A stretch of 64,000 bases of DNA from assembly GCA_002239065.1 (NCBI GenBank), contig MPNO01000006.1, forward strand, positions 1 through 64,000. Reading direction: 5' to 3'. The notes under the pieces were generated by a model that saw nothing but the letters and a program-made list of their open reading frames with translations, was not told the origin of the DNA and did not search any database. Shown here in pieces: positions 35,923-44,572 of the stretch. A program made the translations under genes and the position numbers. The DNA is from Defluviicoccus sp. bin129. Its GTDB lineage: Bacteria > Pseudomonadota > Alphaproteobacteria > MPNO01. Position 1 is the stretch's first letter, and each line of letters opens with the position of its first letter.

Positions 35923-36258
35923 ATGAACAAGCAGGCGATGACCCTGACGGATGCCGCAGCCGACCGGGTGCGGCATCTGATGACGCGGCGCGAGGATCCG
36001 GCCGTCGGGCTGCGCATCGGCATCCGCACCGGCGGCTGCTCGGGCATGGCCTATCAGATGGAGTTCGCCGCCGAAAGAAACCCGCTCGACGAGATCGTCG
36101 AGGACAAGGGGGTTACCGTGCTGATCGACGGCAGGGCGCTGATGTTCCTGGTCGGCACCGAGATGGACTATGTCGAGGACAAGCTGCAATCCGGCTTCGT
36201 GTTCAACAATCCCAACGAGAAGGGGCGCTGCGGCTGCGGCGAGTCCTTCCACGTCTGA
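35923..36258 (+). CDS. sufA: HesB/IscA/SufA-type Fe-S carrier
   Basis: This 111-aa A-type carrier contains LTDAAADRVRHLMTRR, LRIGIRTGGCSGMAYQMEFA and the C-terminal EKGRCGCGESFHV. The three cysteines (GGCSG, RCGCG) bind an Fe-S cluster or iron for transfer to apo-proteins. A GGAGGAG ribosome site precedes the ATG. Its stop is immediately followed by the ATG of the next gene with no spacer. Confidence 0.95.
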   Translation: MNKQAMTLTDAAADRVRHLMTRREDPAVGLRIGIRTGGCSGMAYQMEFAAERNPLDEIVEDKGVTVLIDGRALMFLVGTEMDYVEDKLQSGFVFNNPNEKGRCGCGESFHV

Positions 36259-36864
36259 ATGCCCAAGGTCTATGCCATCGACGGGGTGATCCCCGTCGTC
36301 CACCCCACGGCCTATGTCCATGAGACGGCGGTCCTGATCGGCGACGTGATCGTCGGGCCGGGCTGCTATATCGCGCCGTCTGCGAGCCTCAGGGGCGATT
36401 TCGGCCAGATCCGGTTGGGCGAGGGCTCCAACATCCAGGACAACTGCACGATCCACTGCTTCGCCGGCGGGGAGACGGCGGTCGGCGCCGATGTCTCGGT
36501 CGGCCACGGCGCGGTGCTGCACGGCTGCTCGGTGGGCGACCGGGCGCTGATCGGGATGAACGCGGTGGTGATGGACGGAGCGATCGTGGGCGCCCAGGCG
36601 ATCGTGGCCGCGCTCGCTTTCGTCCGCGCCGAATTCGAGGTGCCGGAACGGACCATCGCCGCCGGCGTTCCGGCCAGGGTGCTGCGCGAGATCGACGGCG
36701 AAGAGGCCGGTTGGATGATCGACGCCAATGCCGACTACTACGGCGCGCGGGACCGGGCCTGGGCCTCGATGCAGCGCGTCGAGGCGCTCCACCGGCTCGA
36801 CCGGGACGGGCCCAGGCTGACCTTCCAGGGCGCCAAACCGCTCTCCCGGTCACGCGGCGGATAG
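36259..36864 (+). CDS. Gamma-carbonic-anhydrase-family / hexapeptide-repeat protein (PaaY/CaiE-like)
   Basis: This 201-aa left-handed beta-helix protein shows hexapeptide repeats from VHPTAYVHETAVLIGDVIVG through SLRGDFGQIRLGEGSNIQDN to SVGHGAVLHGCSVGDRALIG, with histidines at TIHCFAGG and GHGAVLHG spaced like the metal site of gamma-carbonic anhydrases, then a C-terminal helix. Relatives (PaaY, CaiE) act near CoA-ester metabolism. It starts directly after the sufA stop, so it appears to belong to the SUF transcript, which is unexpected. Confidence 0.87.
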   Translation: MPKVYAIDGVIPVVHPTAYVHETAVLIGDVIVGPGCYIAPSASLRGDFGQIRLGEGSNIQDNCTIHCFAGGETAVGADVSVGHGAVLHGCSVGDRALIGMNAVVMDGAIVGAQAIVAALAFVRAEFEVPERTIAAGVPARVLREIDGEEAGWMIDANADYYGARDRAWASMQRVEALHRLDRDGPRLTFQGAKPLSRSRGG

Positions 36865-36867
36865 GCG

Positions 36868-37812
36868 ATGACGGCGCGGCTCGACCCCCGGACCGCGCGC
36901 GTGCTGGCCGACCTCGACGGGCCGGGCGTCGCCCAGGTGGCCGACATGTCGCCGGCCGAGGCGAGGCGGCATATCGAGGATTTCGTGCGCAAATGGGATC
37001 TCGACCCGAGACCCCCCATCGATGCGGTCGAGGATCTGAGCATCCCGGGGCCCGAGGAGACCCTCGCGGCGCGGCTCTACCGGCCTTCCGTAGCGGGCGG
37101 CGCGCTGCCCATGATCGTGTTCTTCCATGCCGGCGGCTACGTCTTCGGCAGCCTCGAAACCCATGAGAGCTTCTGCCGGCTGATCGCGGAAGGCGCGGGC
37201 TGCCTGGTCATTTCGGTCGCCTACCGCCGCGCGCCGGAGCACAGATTCCCCGCCGCGCACGAGGATTGCTACGCGGCGACGGTCTGGGCGGCCGCCCATG
37301 CCGGAGAACTCGGCGCCGATCCGGCGCGTCTCGCGGTGGCGGGCGATTCCTCGGGCGGCACGCTCGCCATCGGGGTCTGCCAGCTCGCCCATCGCCGCCG
37401 CGGGCCCCGGATCGCGCACCAGTTCCTGTGGTATCCGGGGACCGCCGGCGGGAAGGAGACCGAGTCGATGCGTACCCTGTCGGAGGGCTATTTCCTGAAC
37501 TCGGGGCTGATGAAGTGGTCGATGGGCCATTACCTCAACGCCCCGTCCGACCTCGCCGACCCGCTGGTCGCGCCGATGAAAATGGCCGATTTCTCCATCC
37601 TGCCGCCGACCTATCTGATGACCGCCGGGTTCGATCCCAGGCGCGACGACAACGCGGCCTTCGTCGATGCGCTCGCCGCCGCGGGCGTGCCCGCGACCTA
37701 CCGCGTGCTCGACAGCACCATCCACGGCTTCATGTTCATGCTGGGCGGGATCGACCTCGCCCTCGACGCGGCGAAGGAGTCCGCCGCCTACATCCGCGCC
37801 GCCTTCGCCTGA
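36868..37812 (+). CDS. HSL-family alpha/beta hydrolase (esterase)
   Basis: This 314-aa hydrolase has the hormone-sensitive-lipase signatures: IVFFHAGGYVFGS (variant of HGGG, here HAGG), the nucleophile in VAGDSSGGTLAIGV, the acid in TAGFDPRRDDNAAF and the base in DSTIHGFMFM. It would cleave carboxyl esters of small acids; no signal peptide, so cytoplasmic. The ATG lies 3 nt after the previous stop, suggesting one transcript with the gamma-carbonic-anhydrase gene and perhaps the SUF operon. Confidence 0.88.
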   Translation: MTARLDPRTARVLADLDGPGVAQVADMSPAEARRHIEDFVRKWDLDPRPPIDAVEDLSIPGPEETLAARLYRPSVAGGALPMIVFFHAGGYVFGSLETHESFCRLIAEGAGCLVISVAYRRAPEHRFPAAHEDCYAATVWAAAHAGELGADPARLAVAGDSSGGTLAIGVCQLAHRRRGPRIAHQFLWYPGTAGGKETESMRTLSEGYFLNSGLMKWSMGHYLNAPSDLADPLVAPMKMADFSILPPTYLMTAGFDPRRDDNAAFVDALAAAGVPATYRVLDSTIHGFMFMLGGIDLALDAAKESAAYIRAAFA

Positions 37813-37860
37813 GCGGACCGCGTGTTGCGCTCTCCCCCAATTCGCCCTACATAGCTCTGG

Positions 37861-37937
37861 CGGGGCGTGGCGCAGGCTGGTAGCGCACCTGCTTTGGGAG
37901 CAGGGGGTCGCAGGTTCGAATCCTGCCGCCCCGACCA
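37861..37937 (+). tRNA. tRNA-Pro (anticodon TGG)
   Basis: The 77-nt sequence folds as a full cloverleaf. The acceptor stem CGGGGCG pairs with CGCCCCG. The anticodon stem CCTGC/GCAGG holds loop TTTGGGA (anticodon TGG). The T arm is GCAGG-TTCGAAT-CCTGC and CCA is encoded. Confidence 0.97.
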
Positions 37938-37958
37938 ACGCCGACAAGCGGGCAGACG

Positions 37959-38267
37959 ATGAGCGACGTGAAAATCCACCGTCCGGCCAAGACCGCCACC
38001 CAGTCCGGTCGCGCGCGCTCGGCCAGATGGGTGCTGGAGTTCTCGACCGCGCTCGCCCAGCGCCGCGATTCGCTGATGGGCTGGGCGGGCTGCGGCGACA
38101 CCCGCCGGCAGGTGCGGCTCGAATTCGACAGCGAGGACGACGCCGTCGCCTTCGCCAGGCGCAACGGGCTGACCTACGAGGTCGAGCCCGCGCGCGAACG
38201 CCGGGTGCGGCCCAAGAGCTACGCCGACAACTTCCGCTTCGGCCGGGAAGGCAACTGGACCCACTGA
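37959..38267 (+). CDS. NDUFS4-like accessory subunit of respiratory complex I
   Basis: This 102-aa protein reads VKIHRPAKTATQSGRARSAR, WVLEFSTALAQRRDSLMGWA, DTRRQVRLEFDSEDDAVAFA, and ends KSYADNFRFGREGNWTH. This is the ETC complex I subunit family (bacterial NDUFS4), found in alphaproteobacteria and mitochondria, which stabilises the NADH-oxidising arm. The NWTH end is typical. No other complex I gene is nearby. It is placed 21 nt after tRNA-Pro, so it may share its promoter. Confidence 0.93.
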   Translation: MSDVKIHRPAKTATQSGRARSARWVLEFSTALAQRRDSLMGWAGCGDTRRQVRLEFDSEDDAVAFARRNGLTYEVEPARERRVRPKSYADNFRFGREGNWTH

Positions 38268-38270
38268 CAC

Positions 38271-39353
38271 TCAGGCGCCGAGCCCCTCCAGCGTCCGGTC
38301 GAGGATACGAAGGCCCTGGTCCAGCACGCGGCCTTTCCAGCCGTCCTCGTCGGGGAACAGCCGCTTTCTGATATCCGCCTTGATCTCGCGGCCAAGCGGG
38401 CTGTCTACGTCGCCATGGACATGCAGCCAGTTATCCGCCTGGAGCGCGTGCAGGACCTCGCGCACCGGGTAGGTGCCGAATTCGAGGGTCCCGCTGATCA
38501 CCTCGGCGCCGCCCGCCGCCTCGCGCACGGCGCGGGCGATGACGCCGACCAGCGGCGCCGAGGACGAGGTGCCGGCCGCAGGCGAGGTGACGATGTTGCC
38601 GTACCAGTCGCGCATTCGCCGCCCGCCTGGCGTCGACGGGCCCGCCCCGCCGATCATCTCGGCATCGCCATAGCCGCCGAGCCCGGTATGCAGGTCGATG
38701 AAGGCGATCCTGCGCGCTCCCGCCACGTGCGCATCCAGGATGGCGCGGAAGGTCGCGTTCGACCATGTCGGCCGCCGGCCGCCGTAGAACAGCCCGTCCG
38801 CGTGGTCGTACTGGCCGCGGGTGACCACCGCCTGGAGCGCAAAGGCGCCGTGCTTCTCGACATAGGCGTCGATCGTCCACCCCATCTCGGCGAGCGCCGG
38901 CTCGTCCCAGCGCTCCGGGCAGAGCACCTTGTGGACCTTGCCATAGGCCTCGTTCGCCGGGTGCGGCCCGCCGTGATCGAGGAAGTTGCGGTTGAGGTCG
39001 ACATTGTCCTCGGTCACCCGGCGCAGCCAGGCGAAGCCGTGCGGGTTGATGGCATGCACGAGCACGAGCCGCGTATCGTCGGGTAGCGCGGGCCGGCTCG
39101 CCAGAAAGCCGATCTCGATCGCCGAGCCGGCGAAGGCTTCGACCCCGTGGGTGCCGGCGTTGACGAGAAACACCCGCCCGGCATCGCCGGGGCCGAGCAC
39201 GGCGACATCCGCGGTCAGGTCGCCGTCATGTCCGGGCGGGGCCGCGGCCGGGCAGACGAAATCCTCCAGCGCCGCGCCCGCCGCCCGCGCGGCCTCGCGG
39301 AATTTGTCGCGCGCGGTCCGATAGTCGGGCGAGAACGCCGAGAGGTCGGGCAT
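38271..39353 (-). CDS. DUF2817-family M14-like metallopeptidase
   Basis: This 360-aa protein has motifs of zinc carboxypeptidase-like DUF2817 proteins: VFLVNAGTHGVEAFAGSAIE (His and Glu zinc ligands), VDLNRNFLDHGG, FIDLHTGLGGYGDAEMIG (second His) and VISGTLEFGTYPVREVLHAL with a candidate catalytic Glu. Substrate unknown; probably a peptide or amide. It is transcribed leftwards between the complex I subunit gene and tRNA-Arg. No signal peptide. Confidence 0.88.
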   Translation of the reverse strand: MPDLSAFSPDYRTARDKFREAARAAGAALEDFVCPAAAPPGHDGDLTADVAVLGPGDAGRVFLVNAGTHGVEAFAGSAIEIGFLASRPALPDDTRLVLVHAINPHGFAWLRRVTEDNVDLNRNFLDHGGPHPANEAYGKVHKVLCPERWDEPALAEMGWTIDAYVEKHGAFALQAVVTRGQYDHADGLFYGGRRPTWSNATFRAILDAHVAGARRIAFIDLHTGLGGYGDAEMIGGAGPSTPGGRRMRDWYGNIVTSPAAGTSSSAPLVGVIARAVREAAGGAEVISGTLEFGTYPVREVLHALQADNWLHVHGDVDSPLGREIKADIRKRLFPDEDGWKGRVLDQGLRILDRTLEGLGA

Positions 39354-39427
39354 GCGAAGGCTCCCGCAACGGGGGTGTCAAATGCGCGCCCCTGTTGTAA
39401 GACAAGGCGCGGCCACGGCCAATCCAC

Positions 39428-39504
39428 GCGCCCGTAGCTCAGCCGGATAGAGCAGCGGACTTCTAATCCGCAGGTCGCAGGTTCGAATCCTGCCGGGCGC
39501 GCCA
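39428..39504 (+). tRNA. tRNA-Arg (anticodon TCT)
   Basis: This is a 77-nt cloverleaf. The acceptor GCGCCCG pairs with CGGGCGC. The anticodon stem GCGGA/TCCGC has loop CTTCTAA (anticodon TCT). The T arm is GCAGG-TTCGAAT-CCTGC, and G discriminator and CCA are encoded. Confidence 0.97.
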
Positions 39505-39510
39505 GCCTTC

Positions 39511-40506
39511 CTACTTCCCCCGGGTCGCTTCGGCGGCCGCCTTGATGAGGTTGTACATCGGCGCGATCTTGGGGTTCTTGCCCAGAAACTCGTCGCCCAG
39601 CGGGCGGGTGCGGCGGAACAGCTCGGCCCGGTCGGCGGCGGTCGGCTCGGTGATCTCGCCGCCCTTCTCGATCCACAGCTTCTCCCACTGGGCGGTGATC
39701 TCGATGGCGATCTTGCCGGTGATGTCGCCCATCTCCTTGCCGATGTCGAAGATCGCCGTCCGGTGCCCGGCGGGCAGCCCGTCGAGCCATTTGCGGTTGA
39801 GCCACATGCCGCTCGGGATGAAGGCCGACTTCTCGTTGTAGATGTATTTGGCGACCGTGTAGAACTTGGACGGTCCCATCACGATGATGCCGCTTCGCAC
39901 CCCGTCGATCCCCTTGCGCTGGAGCGCCGGCAGGACCTCGGAATAGGGCATCGGGATGCCGGCGGCGCCGACGGTCTTGAGCGTCGCGATCTCCATCTTG
40001 GTGGCGAGCACCCGGATCTTCCGGCCGTTGAAGTCGTCGAGCGTCTTGATCGGCCGTCTGGAGGCCACCGCGGTTCCCCCGGCCGACCAGGTGTAGTTGC
40101 CGACGATCCCGGCATGCGAGGCCAGCGCGAGGAACTTGTCGCGCACCGTCGGGTGGTTGAGCGTGCGGTGCTGGTGCAGCTGCGACTCGAACAGGGCCGG
40201 GGCGTCGGGCGCCTGGAAGGCCTGGTTGAGGCCGACGAAGAAGCCGGGCGGCGAGATGAAACACTCCTGGGTGCCGAGCTGGATGCCCTCGACCTGGCGC
40301 GGGATGGTGCCGAGCTGGGCGAGCGGGAAGATGCGCACGTCGACCTCGCCGCCGGTCCGCTCGGCGATTTTCCCCTTGAAGATCTCGGCCGAACGGTGCT
40401 GCGAGTCGTTCACCGTCACGAAGCCGCATTTCATGTCGTATGTCTTCGCGTTCGCCGCCGTCGCGGCGAGGACCGCGGCCGCGGCCATGAGGGCGGTTCT
40501 TTTCAT
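39511..40506 (-). CDS. TRAP transporter substrate-binding protein (DctP family), no DctQ/DctM seen
   Basis: This 331-aa periplasmic protein has a signal peptide (ALMAAAAVLAATAANAKTYD) and the DctP fold: DSQHRSAEIFKGKIAERTGG, VDVRIFPLAQLGTIPRQVEG, LDDFNGRKIRVLATKMEIA and a C-terminal GMWLNRKWLDGLP segment. TRAP systems take up carboxylates with a sodium gradient and need two membrane proteins, which are not adjacent here. It is last in a leftward operon with an MBL hydrolase, an exporter and an acyl-CoA dehydrogenase, and is separated from the hydrolase by 30 nt. Confidence 0.9.
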   Translation of the reverse strand: MKRTALMAAAAVLAATAANAKTYDMKCGFVTVNDSQHRSAEIFKGKIAERTGGEVDVRIFPLAQLGTIPRQVEGIQLGTQECFISPPGFFVGLNQAFQAPDAPALFESQLHQHRTLNHPTVRDKFLALASHAGIVGNYTWSAGGTAVASRRPIKTLDDFNGRKIRVLATKMEIATLKTVGAAGIPMPYSEVLPALQRKGIDGVRSGIIVMGPSKFYTVAKYIYNEKSAFIPSGMWLNRKWLDGLPAGHRTAIFDIGKEMGDITGKIAIEITAQWEKLWIEKGGEITEPTAADRAELFRRTRPLGDEFLGKNPKIAPMYNLIKAAAEATRGK

Positions 40507-40536
40507 CGATTATCTCCCTGTGGTCGGTGTGACGTC

Positions 40537-41412
40537 TCAGGCATCGCGGAAACGGTAGTCGAAGCGGTCGCCGTCGGAAACCACGCGCCCCGCGGTGGTG
40601 CCGGGGAAGTGGCAGGGCACCACCAGGGTGTCGGTGTCGGCGACCGATTCGAGGATCCGGCGGCGCGAGCGGTTCGACATCGCGCTGTCCCAGCAGAAGC
40701 AGGAATGCCAGTCCGGCTCGCGGCATTGCAGGGCGTGGTGCATCAGGTCGCCGGTGAACACCGCGCGCATGCCGTTCGACCGCAGGTTCACGCAGACATG
40801 GCCCGGCGTGTGGCCCGGGGTAGGCGTGAGCCAGATCGAATCGTCGAGCGCGTAGTCGTCGTCCACCAGCAGCGCCTGACCCGCCTCGACCACCGGCAGG
40901 CAGGAATCGCGCCACACCTCGCCCGGCGGGTCGGCGCCCTTTTCGCTTTCGGCGGCCCAGAACTCGTACTCCCGCTTGCCGAAGACGTACTTGGCGCGCG
41001 GGAAGGTCGGCACCCAGCGCCCGTCGACCAGTCGCGTGTTCCAGCCGCAGTGATCGACATGGAGATGGGTGCAGAAGACGTAGTCGATGTCCGCGAAACG
41101 GAGGCCGAGGGCGGCGAAGCCGTCGAGCCAGGGCTGCTTGGGATAGTCGAGCCAGGCGCCGCGGCCGGGCTTGTCGGCGCCGACGCAGGTGTCGATCAGC
41201 ACGGTGTGGCGGGGCGATCTGAGCACGAAGGTCTGGTAGGTGATGACCAGCAGGTCCTGCGCCGCGTCGTAGACGAAATCGGGCAGGTGGCGGAGATGTC
41301 GGTCGACCGCCTCGCGCCCGGCGCCCGGGTACATCACCAGCGGGTTGCGCCAGGGCCCGTCCCGCTCGACGATGCTGGCGACCTCCACGTCCCCGATCGC
41401 GAACCTTTCCAT
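40537..41412 (-). CDS. MBL-fold metallohydrolase
   Basis: This 291-aa metallo-beta-lactamase-fold protein contains the zinc motif FCTHLHVDHCGWNTRLV (HxHxDH), TPTPGHTPGHVCVNLRS (third-site His), AVFTGDLMHHALQC (bridging Asp) and VVPCHFPGTTAGRV (last His). It resembles the quorum-lactonase and aryl-hydrolase subgroup; the substrate is unknown. Its ATG shares a base with the stop of the exporter gene (TGATG at 41410-41414), so the two are translationally coupled. Confidence 0.9.
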   Translation of the reverse strand: MERFAIGDVEVASIVERDGPWRNPLVMYPGAGREAVDRHLRHLPDFVYDAAQDLLVITYQTFVLRSPRHTVLIDTCVGADKPGRGAWLDYPKQPWLDGFAALGLRFADIDYVFCTHLHVDHCGWNTRLVDGRWVPTFPRAKYVFGKREYEFWAAESEKGADPPGEVWRDSCLPVVEAGQALLVDDDYALDDSIWLTPTPGHTPGHVCVNLRSNGMRAVFTGDLMHHALQCREPDWHSCFCWDSAMSNRSRRRILESVADTDTLVVPCHFPGTTAGRVVSDGDRFDYRFRDA

Positions 41413-42305
41413 CACGCGGCCTCCCTGGTTCCGGATTTTCGCCGGCCCTCGTGCCAGGCGACGAAGACGGCGCCTCCGCAGATCATAGCCCCGCCGATCC
41501 AGGTCATCGCGTCGGGCACCTCGCCGAATGCGAGATAGCCGATCAGCGCCGCCCAAACCAGCCGGATGTAGTCGACCGGCGAGACCAGGCTGGTGTCACC
41601 CTCCTTGAGCGCCTGGTTGAGGCAAAGATGCCCGCATGTGCCGAGCGCGGCGAGGACGAACAGTTCGAGATACTGCTGCGGCTCCGGCCAGGTCCAGAAC
41701 GGCAGCGCGGCGAGGAACGACATCGGCGCAAGCACGATCATCATGTAGGCGGTGATGGTGAGGCTCGATTCGGTTCGCGTCAGGGTCTTGATGACCAGCA
41801 TCGCGAGCGCCCACAAGAGCGCCGCCGCGATGGTCAGCATCGGGCCGAGCCCGATCTCGCCGAAGCCGGGGCGGAGGATCACGATGGCCCCGAGGAAGCC
41901 GATGACGATCGCCGCCCAGCGCACCGGACCGACCCGCTCGCCGAGAAACAGGATGGCGAGCGCGCTGGCGAAGATCGGCGCGGTGAAGGTGAGCGCGGTC
42001 ACGTCGGCGAAGGGCGCGATGGTGACCGCGTAGAAGAAGCACAGCATCGAGACCAGGTTGAGGATGCCGCGCAGCGCATGGACCTTGAGCTTGCGCGTCC
42101 TCAGCGGCGCGACGCCGTATCGGAACAGGATCGGGGCGAGGAAGACCAGGCCGAACAGGTTGCGGAAGAACGCGACCTCGAAGGGGTGGAGGCCCTGCGC
42201 GGTGTGGCGGATCATCGCGTGCATGGCGGTGAACGCGACGGTCGCCAGCAGCATCATCGCCATGGCGCGGAGCGTGTTGCCCCCGTCGCTGGCGGTCGCG
42301 TTCAA
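41412..42305 (-). CDS. DMT/EamA-family permease
   Basis: This ~297-aa membrane protein has ten hydrophobic segments in two EamA repeats, for example NTLRAMAMMLLATVAFTAMH, FFRNLFGLVFLAPILFRYGV, ADVTALTFTAPIFASALAIL and SPVDYIRLVWAALIGYLAFG. Such permeases export amino acids, metabolites or drugs. Homology clearly starts upstream of the first ATG (42263), and a TTG at 42305 overlaps the stop of the acyl-CoA dehydrogenase (TTGA), so I choose 42305. It is coupled to genes on both sides. Confidence 0.85.
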   Translation of the reverse strand: MNATASDGGNTLRAMAMMLLATVAFTAMHAMIRHTAQGLHPFEVAFFRNLFGLVFLAPILFRYGVAPLRTRKLKVHALRGILNLVSMLCFFYAVTIAPFADVTALTFTAPIFASALAILFLGERVGPVRWAAIVIGFLGAIVILRPGFGEIGLGPMLTIAAALLWALAMLVIKTLTRTESSLTITAYMMIVLAPMSFLAALPFWTWPEPQQYLELFVLAALGTCGHLCLNQALKEGDTSLVSPVDYIRLVWAALIGYLAFGEVPDAMTWIGGAMICGGAVFVAWHEGRRKSGTREAA

Positions 42306-43462
42306 CCGTATTCGCGGATTACGTGGCGCGCGAGTGCCATCTTGAGGATTTCTTCCGGCCCCTCGGTGATCATGAACGAGCGCAGGTCGCGCCACAGCTT
42401 CTCGATCGGCAGGTCGGTGGTGAGCCCGATCCCGCCATGGATCTGGAGGCAGCGGTCGGCCGCCTCGAAGCCCCCGCGGTCGCCGACATACTTGCACATA
42501 TAGGACTGGTAGCGGATGTCCTCGCCACGGTCGTAGCGCGAGGCGGCGTCGTAGACCATCAGCCGGAGCTGGTGCAGCTCGGCATAGGTGTCGACCAGCA
42601 TCCACTGCACCGCCTGGCGTTCGGCGAGCGGCTTGCCGAAGGTCACGCGCTGCCTGGCGTAGGAGGCGCCGAGCTCGAGGCACCGCTCCATCGTACCGAT
42701 GCCGAGCGAGCCGTGCCGCATGCGCCCGAAGGTGATCCAGTTCTGCGCCATGCGGAACCCGTCGCCCTCGTTGCCGATCAGGTTTTCGGCCGGCACGCGC
42801 ACGTCCTGGAAGCCGACCTCGCAGGGCCGGTCGTCCATCATCGTCTCCTGCTGGCGGATCACCTCGACGCCCGGCGTGTCCATGTCGACCAGGATGCAGG
42901 AGATGCCGCCGCGCGCGCCCTTCTCGCGGTCGGTGACGCAGACCACCTGGGCGAAGTCGGCCTGGTCCCCGCCGGTGACGAAGCGCTTCATGCCGTTGAT
43001 CACGTATTCGTCGCCGTCGCGGACCGCCGTCGTGCGCATGCTCGCCGGGTCGCCGCCGGCATCCGGCTCGGTCTGGCAGAAGGCGGCGTATTTCTCGCCC
43101 CTTATGCAGGGCCAGAGATAGGCGTCCTTCTGGTCGTCGCGCAGGAACTGGAGCAGGATCGGGCTCACATCGGGGCCGAAGATCCACGGCTTGCGCCTGG
43201 GGAAGGCGATGGTGCGGCCGGTCTCCTCCCACACCAGCACGCGGGCCAGCAGGCCGAGCCCCATGCCGCCATACTCCTCGGGGATGTCGATCATCCAGAT
43301 CCCGAGCTCGCGCGCGCGGGCCTCCAGCTTCTCGCGCACTTCCGGCACCATCAGGTGGCCGTCATAGGCCTCGCGCTCGATCGGGATCACCTCGTTGTCG
43401 ATGAACCGCCGGAGCGTGTCCTTCATCATGCGAAGCTCTTCGGGAAGCTCGAAGTCCATCAT
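42302..43462 (-). CDS. Acyl-CoA dehydrogenase family protein
   Basis: This 386-aa flavoprotein has DIPEEYGGMGLGLLARVLVW, AAFCQTEPDAGGDPASMRTT (FAD-binding), NGMKRFVTGGDQADFAQVVC, FGKPLAERQAVQWMLVDTYA and the C-terminal DRCLQIHGGIGLTTDLPIEK then LRSFMITEGPEEILKM, where the Glu of ITEGPEEI occupies the usual region of the catalytic base. It oxidises an acyl-CoA to the enoyl-CoA; chain length unknown. It is first in the leftward operon. An alternative ATG one codon in gives the same protein. Confidence 0.92.
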   Translation of the reverse strand: MMDFELPEELRMMKDTLRRFIDNEVIPIEREAYDGHLMVPEVREKLEARARELGIWMIDIPEEYGGMGLGLLARVLVWEETGRTIAFPRRKPWIFGPDVSPILLQFLRDDQKDAYLWPCIRGEKYAAFCQTEPDAGGDPASMRTTAVRDGDEYVINGMKRFVTGGDQADFAQVVCVTDREKGARGGISCILVDMDTPGVEVIRQQETMMDDRPCEVGFQDVRVPAENLIGNEGDGFRMAQNWITFGRMRHGSLGIGTMERCLELGASYARQRVTFGKPLAERQAVQWMLVDTYAELHQLRLMVYDAASRYDRGEDIRYQSYMCKYVGDRGGFEAADRCLQIHGGIGLTTDLPIEKLWRDLRSFMITEGPEEILKMALARHVIREYG

Positions 43463-43591
43463 CGTCCCCCTGGTCGCGGCGGATCACAGTAAGCGGCGGC
43501 CCCAACGCCGGGTCAAGGCGGCGCCGGCTCGACTCCGCGCGCGAACGAACTACTTTCCCGATGCGACGGACAGGCGAAGGAGGAACCGGCC

Positions 43592-44563
43592 ATGGGCATG
43601 CTGATCGACGGCGCGTGGATCGACGACGACGCGAAATACCGCAACCCGGAAGGCGGCGCGTTCGTGCGCGCGGAATCGGTCTTCCGGTCGTGGGTCACCG
43701 CCGACGGCTCTTCCGGCTTTCCCGCCGAGCCCGGCCGCTACCATTTGTTCCTCGCGCCCAACTGCCCGTGGGCCCACCGCACCCAGATCGTCCGCTACCT
43801 CAAGGGGCTGGAGGACACGATCTCGATCACGCTGTCGGACCTGCCGCGGGTGCGCAGCTGGGCCTATTCGCAGGGAATCGGCCGCGATCTCGAGCCGGTG
43901 GACGGCGTGTTCGAGCTGCACCAGGCCTATCTCGCCGCCGATCCCGGCTATTCCGGCCGGGTCACCGTGCCGACCCTGTTCGACAAGCGGGAATGGACCG
44001 TCGTCTCCAACGAGTCCTCCGAGATCGTGCGCATGCTGAACACCGAGTTCGACGGTCTCGGCGCGACCCCGCTCGATCTCTACCCGGAGGATCTGCGCGC
44101 CGAGATCGACGCCTTCAACGCGCGGATCTACGAGACCGTCAACAACGGCGTCTACCGGACCGGCTTCGCCAAGACCCAAGACGCCTACGAGGAGGCCTGC
44201 AACGCTCTGTTCGATACGCTGGACTGGCTCGACGAGACGCTCGGCGAGCGGCGCTATCTCTGCGGCGAACGCCTGACCGAGGCCGACTGGCGGTTCTACC
44301 CGACCCTGGTGCGCTTCGACTTCGTCTATCACGGCCATTTCAAGTGCAACAGGCGGCGGATCGAGGACTATCCCAACCTGTCGAACTATCTGCGCGAGCT
44401 CTACCAGCTTCCCGGAATCGCCGAGCGGACCGACATCCCGGGCATCAAGCGCGGCTACTACGCCGACATGCCTCACGTCAATCCGGCCGGCATCGTGCCG
44501 CTGGGCCCGGATATCGACCTGACGACGCCGCACAACCGCGACCGGCTGCGCAAGGCGGCCTGA
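43592..44563 (+). CDS. Glutathionyl-hydroquinone reductase / omega-class GST (YqjG/PcpF-like)
   Basis: This 323-aa protein has the Xi-class glutathione transferase pattern: HLFLAPNCPWAHRTQIVRYL with the catalytic cysteine in NCPWAHR, VTVPTLFDKREWTVVSNESS (glutathione-binding ESS), NNGVYRTGFAKTQDAYE and RRYLCGERLTEADWRFYPTL. These enzymes reduce glutathionyl-hydroquinones and so support breakdown of quinone-forming aromatics. The length fits. It follows GAAGGAGG in a short spacer from the divergent acyl-CoA dehydrogenase gene. Confidence 0.92.
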   Translation: MGMLIDGAWIDDDAKYRNPEGGAFVRAESVFRSWVTADGSSGFPAEPGRYHLFLAPNCPWAHRTQIVRYLKGLEDTISITLSDLPRVRSWAYSQGIGRDLEPVDGVFELHQAYLAADPGYSGRVTVPTLFDKREWTVVSNESSEIVRMLNTEFDGLGATPLDLYPEDLRAEIDAFNARIYETVNNGVYRTGFAKTQDAYEEACNALFDTLDWLDETLGERRYLCGERLTEADWRFYPTLVRFDFVYHGHFKCNRRRIEDYPNLSNYLRELYQLPGIAERTDIPGIKRGYYADMPHVNPAGIVPLGPDIDLTTPHNRDRLRKAA

Positions 44564-44572
44564 GCCCCGTCG

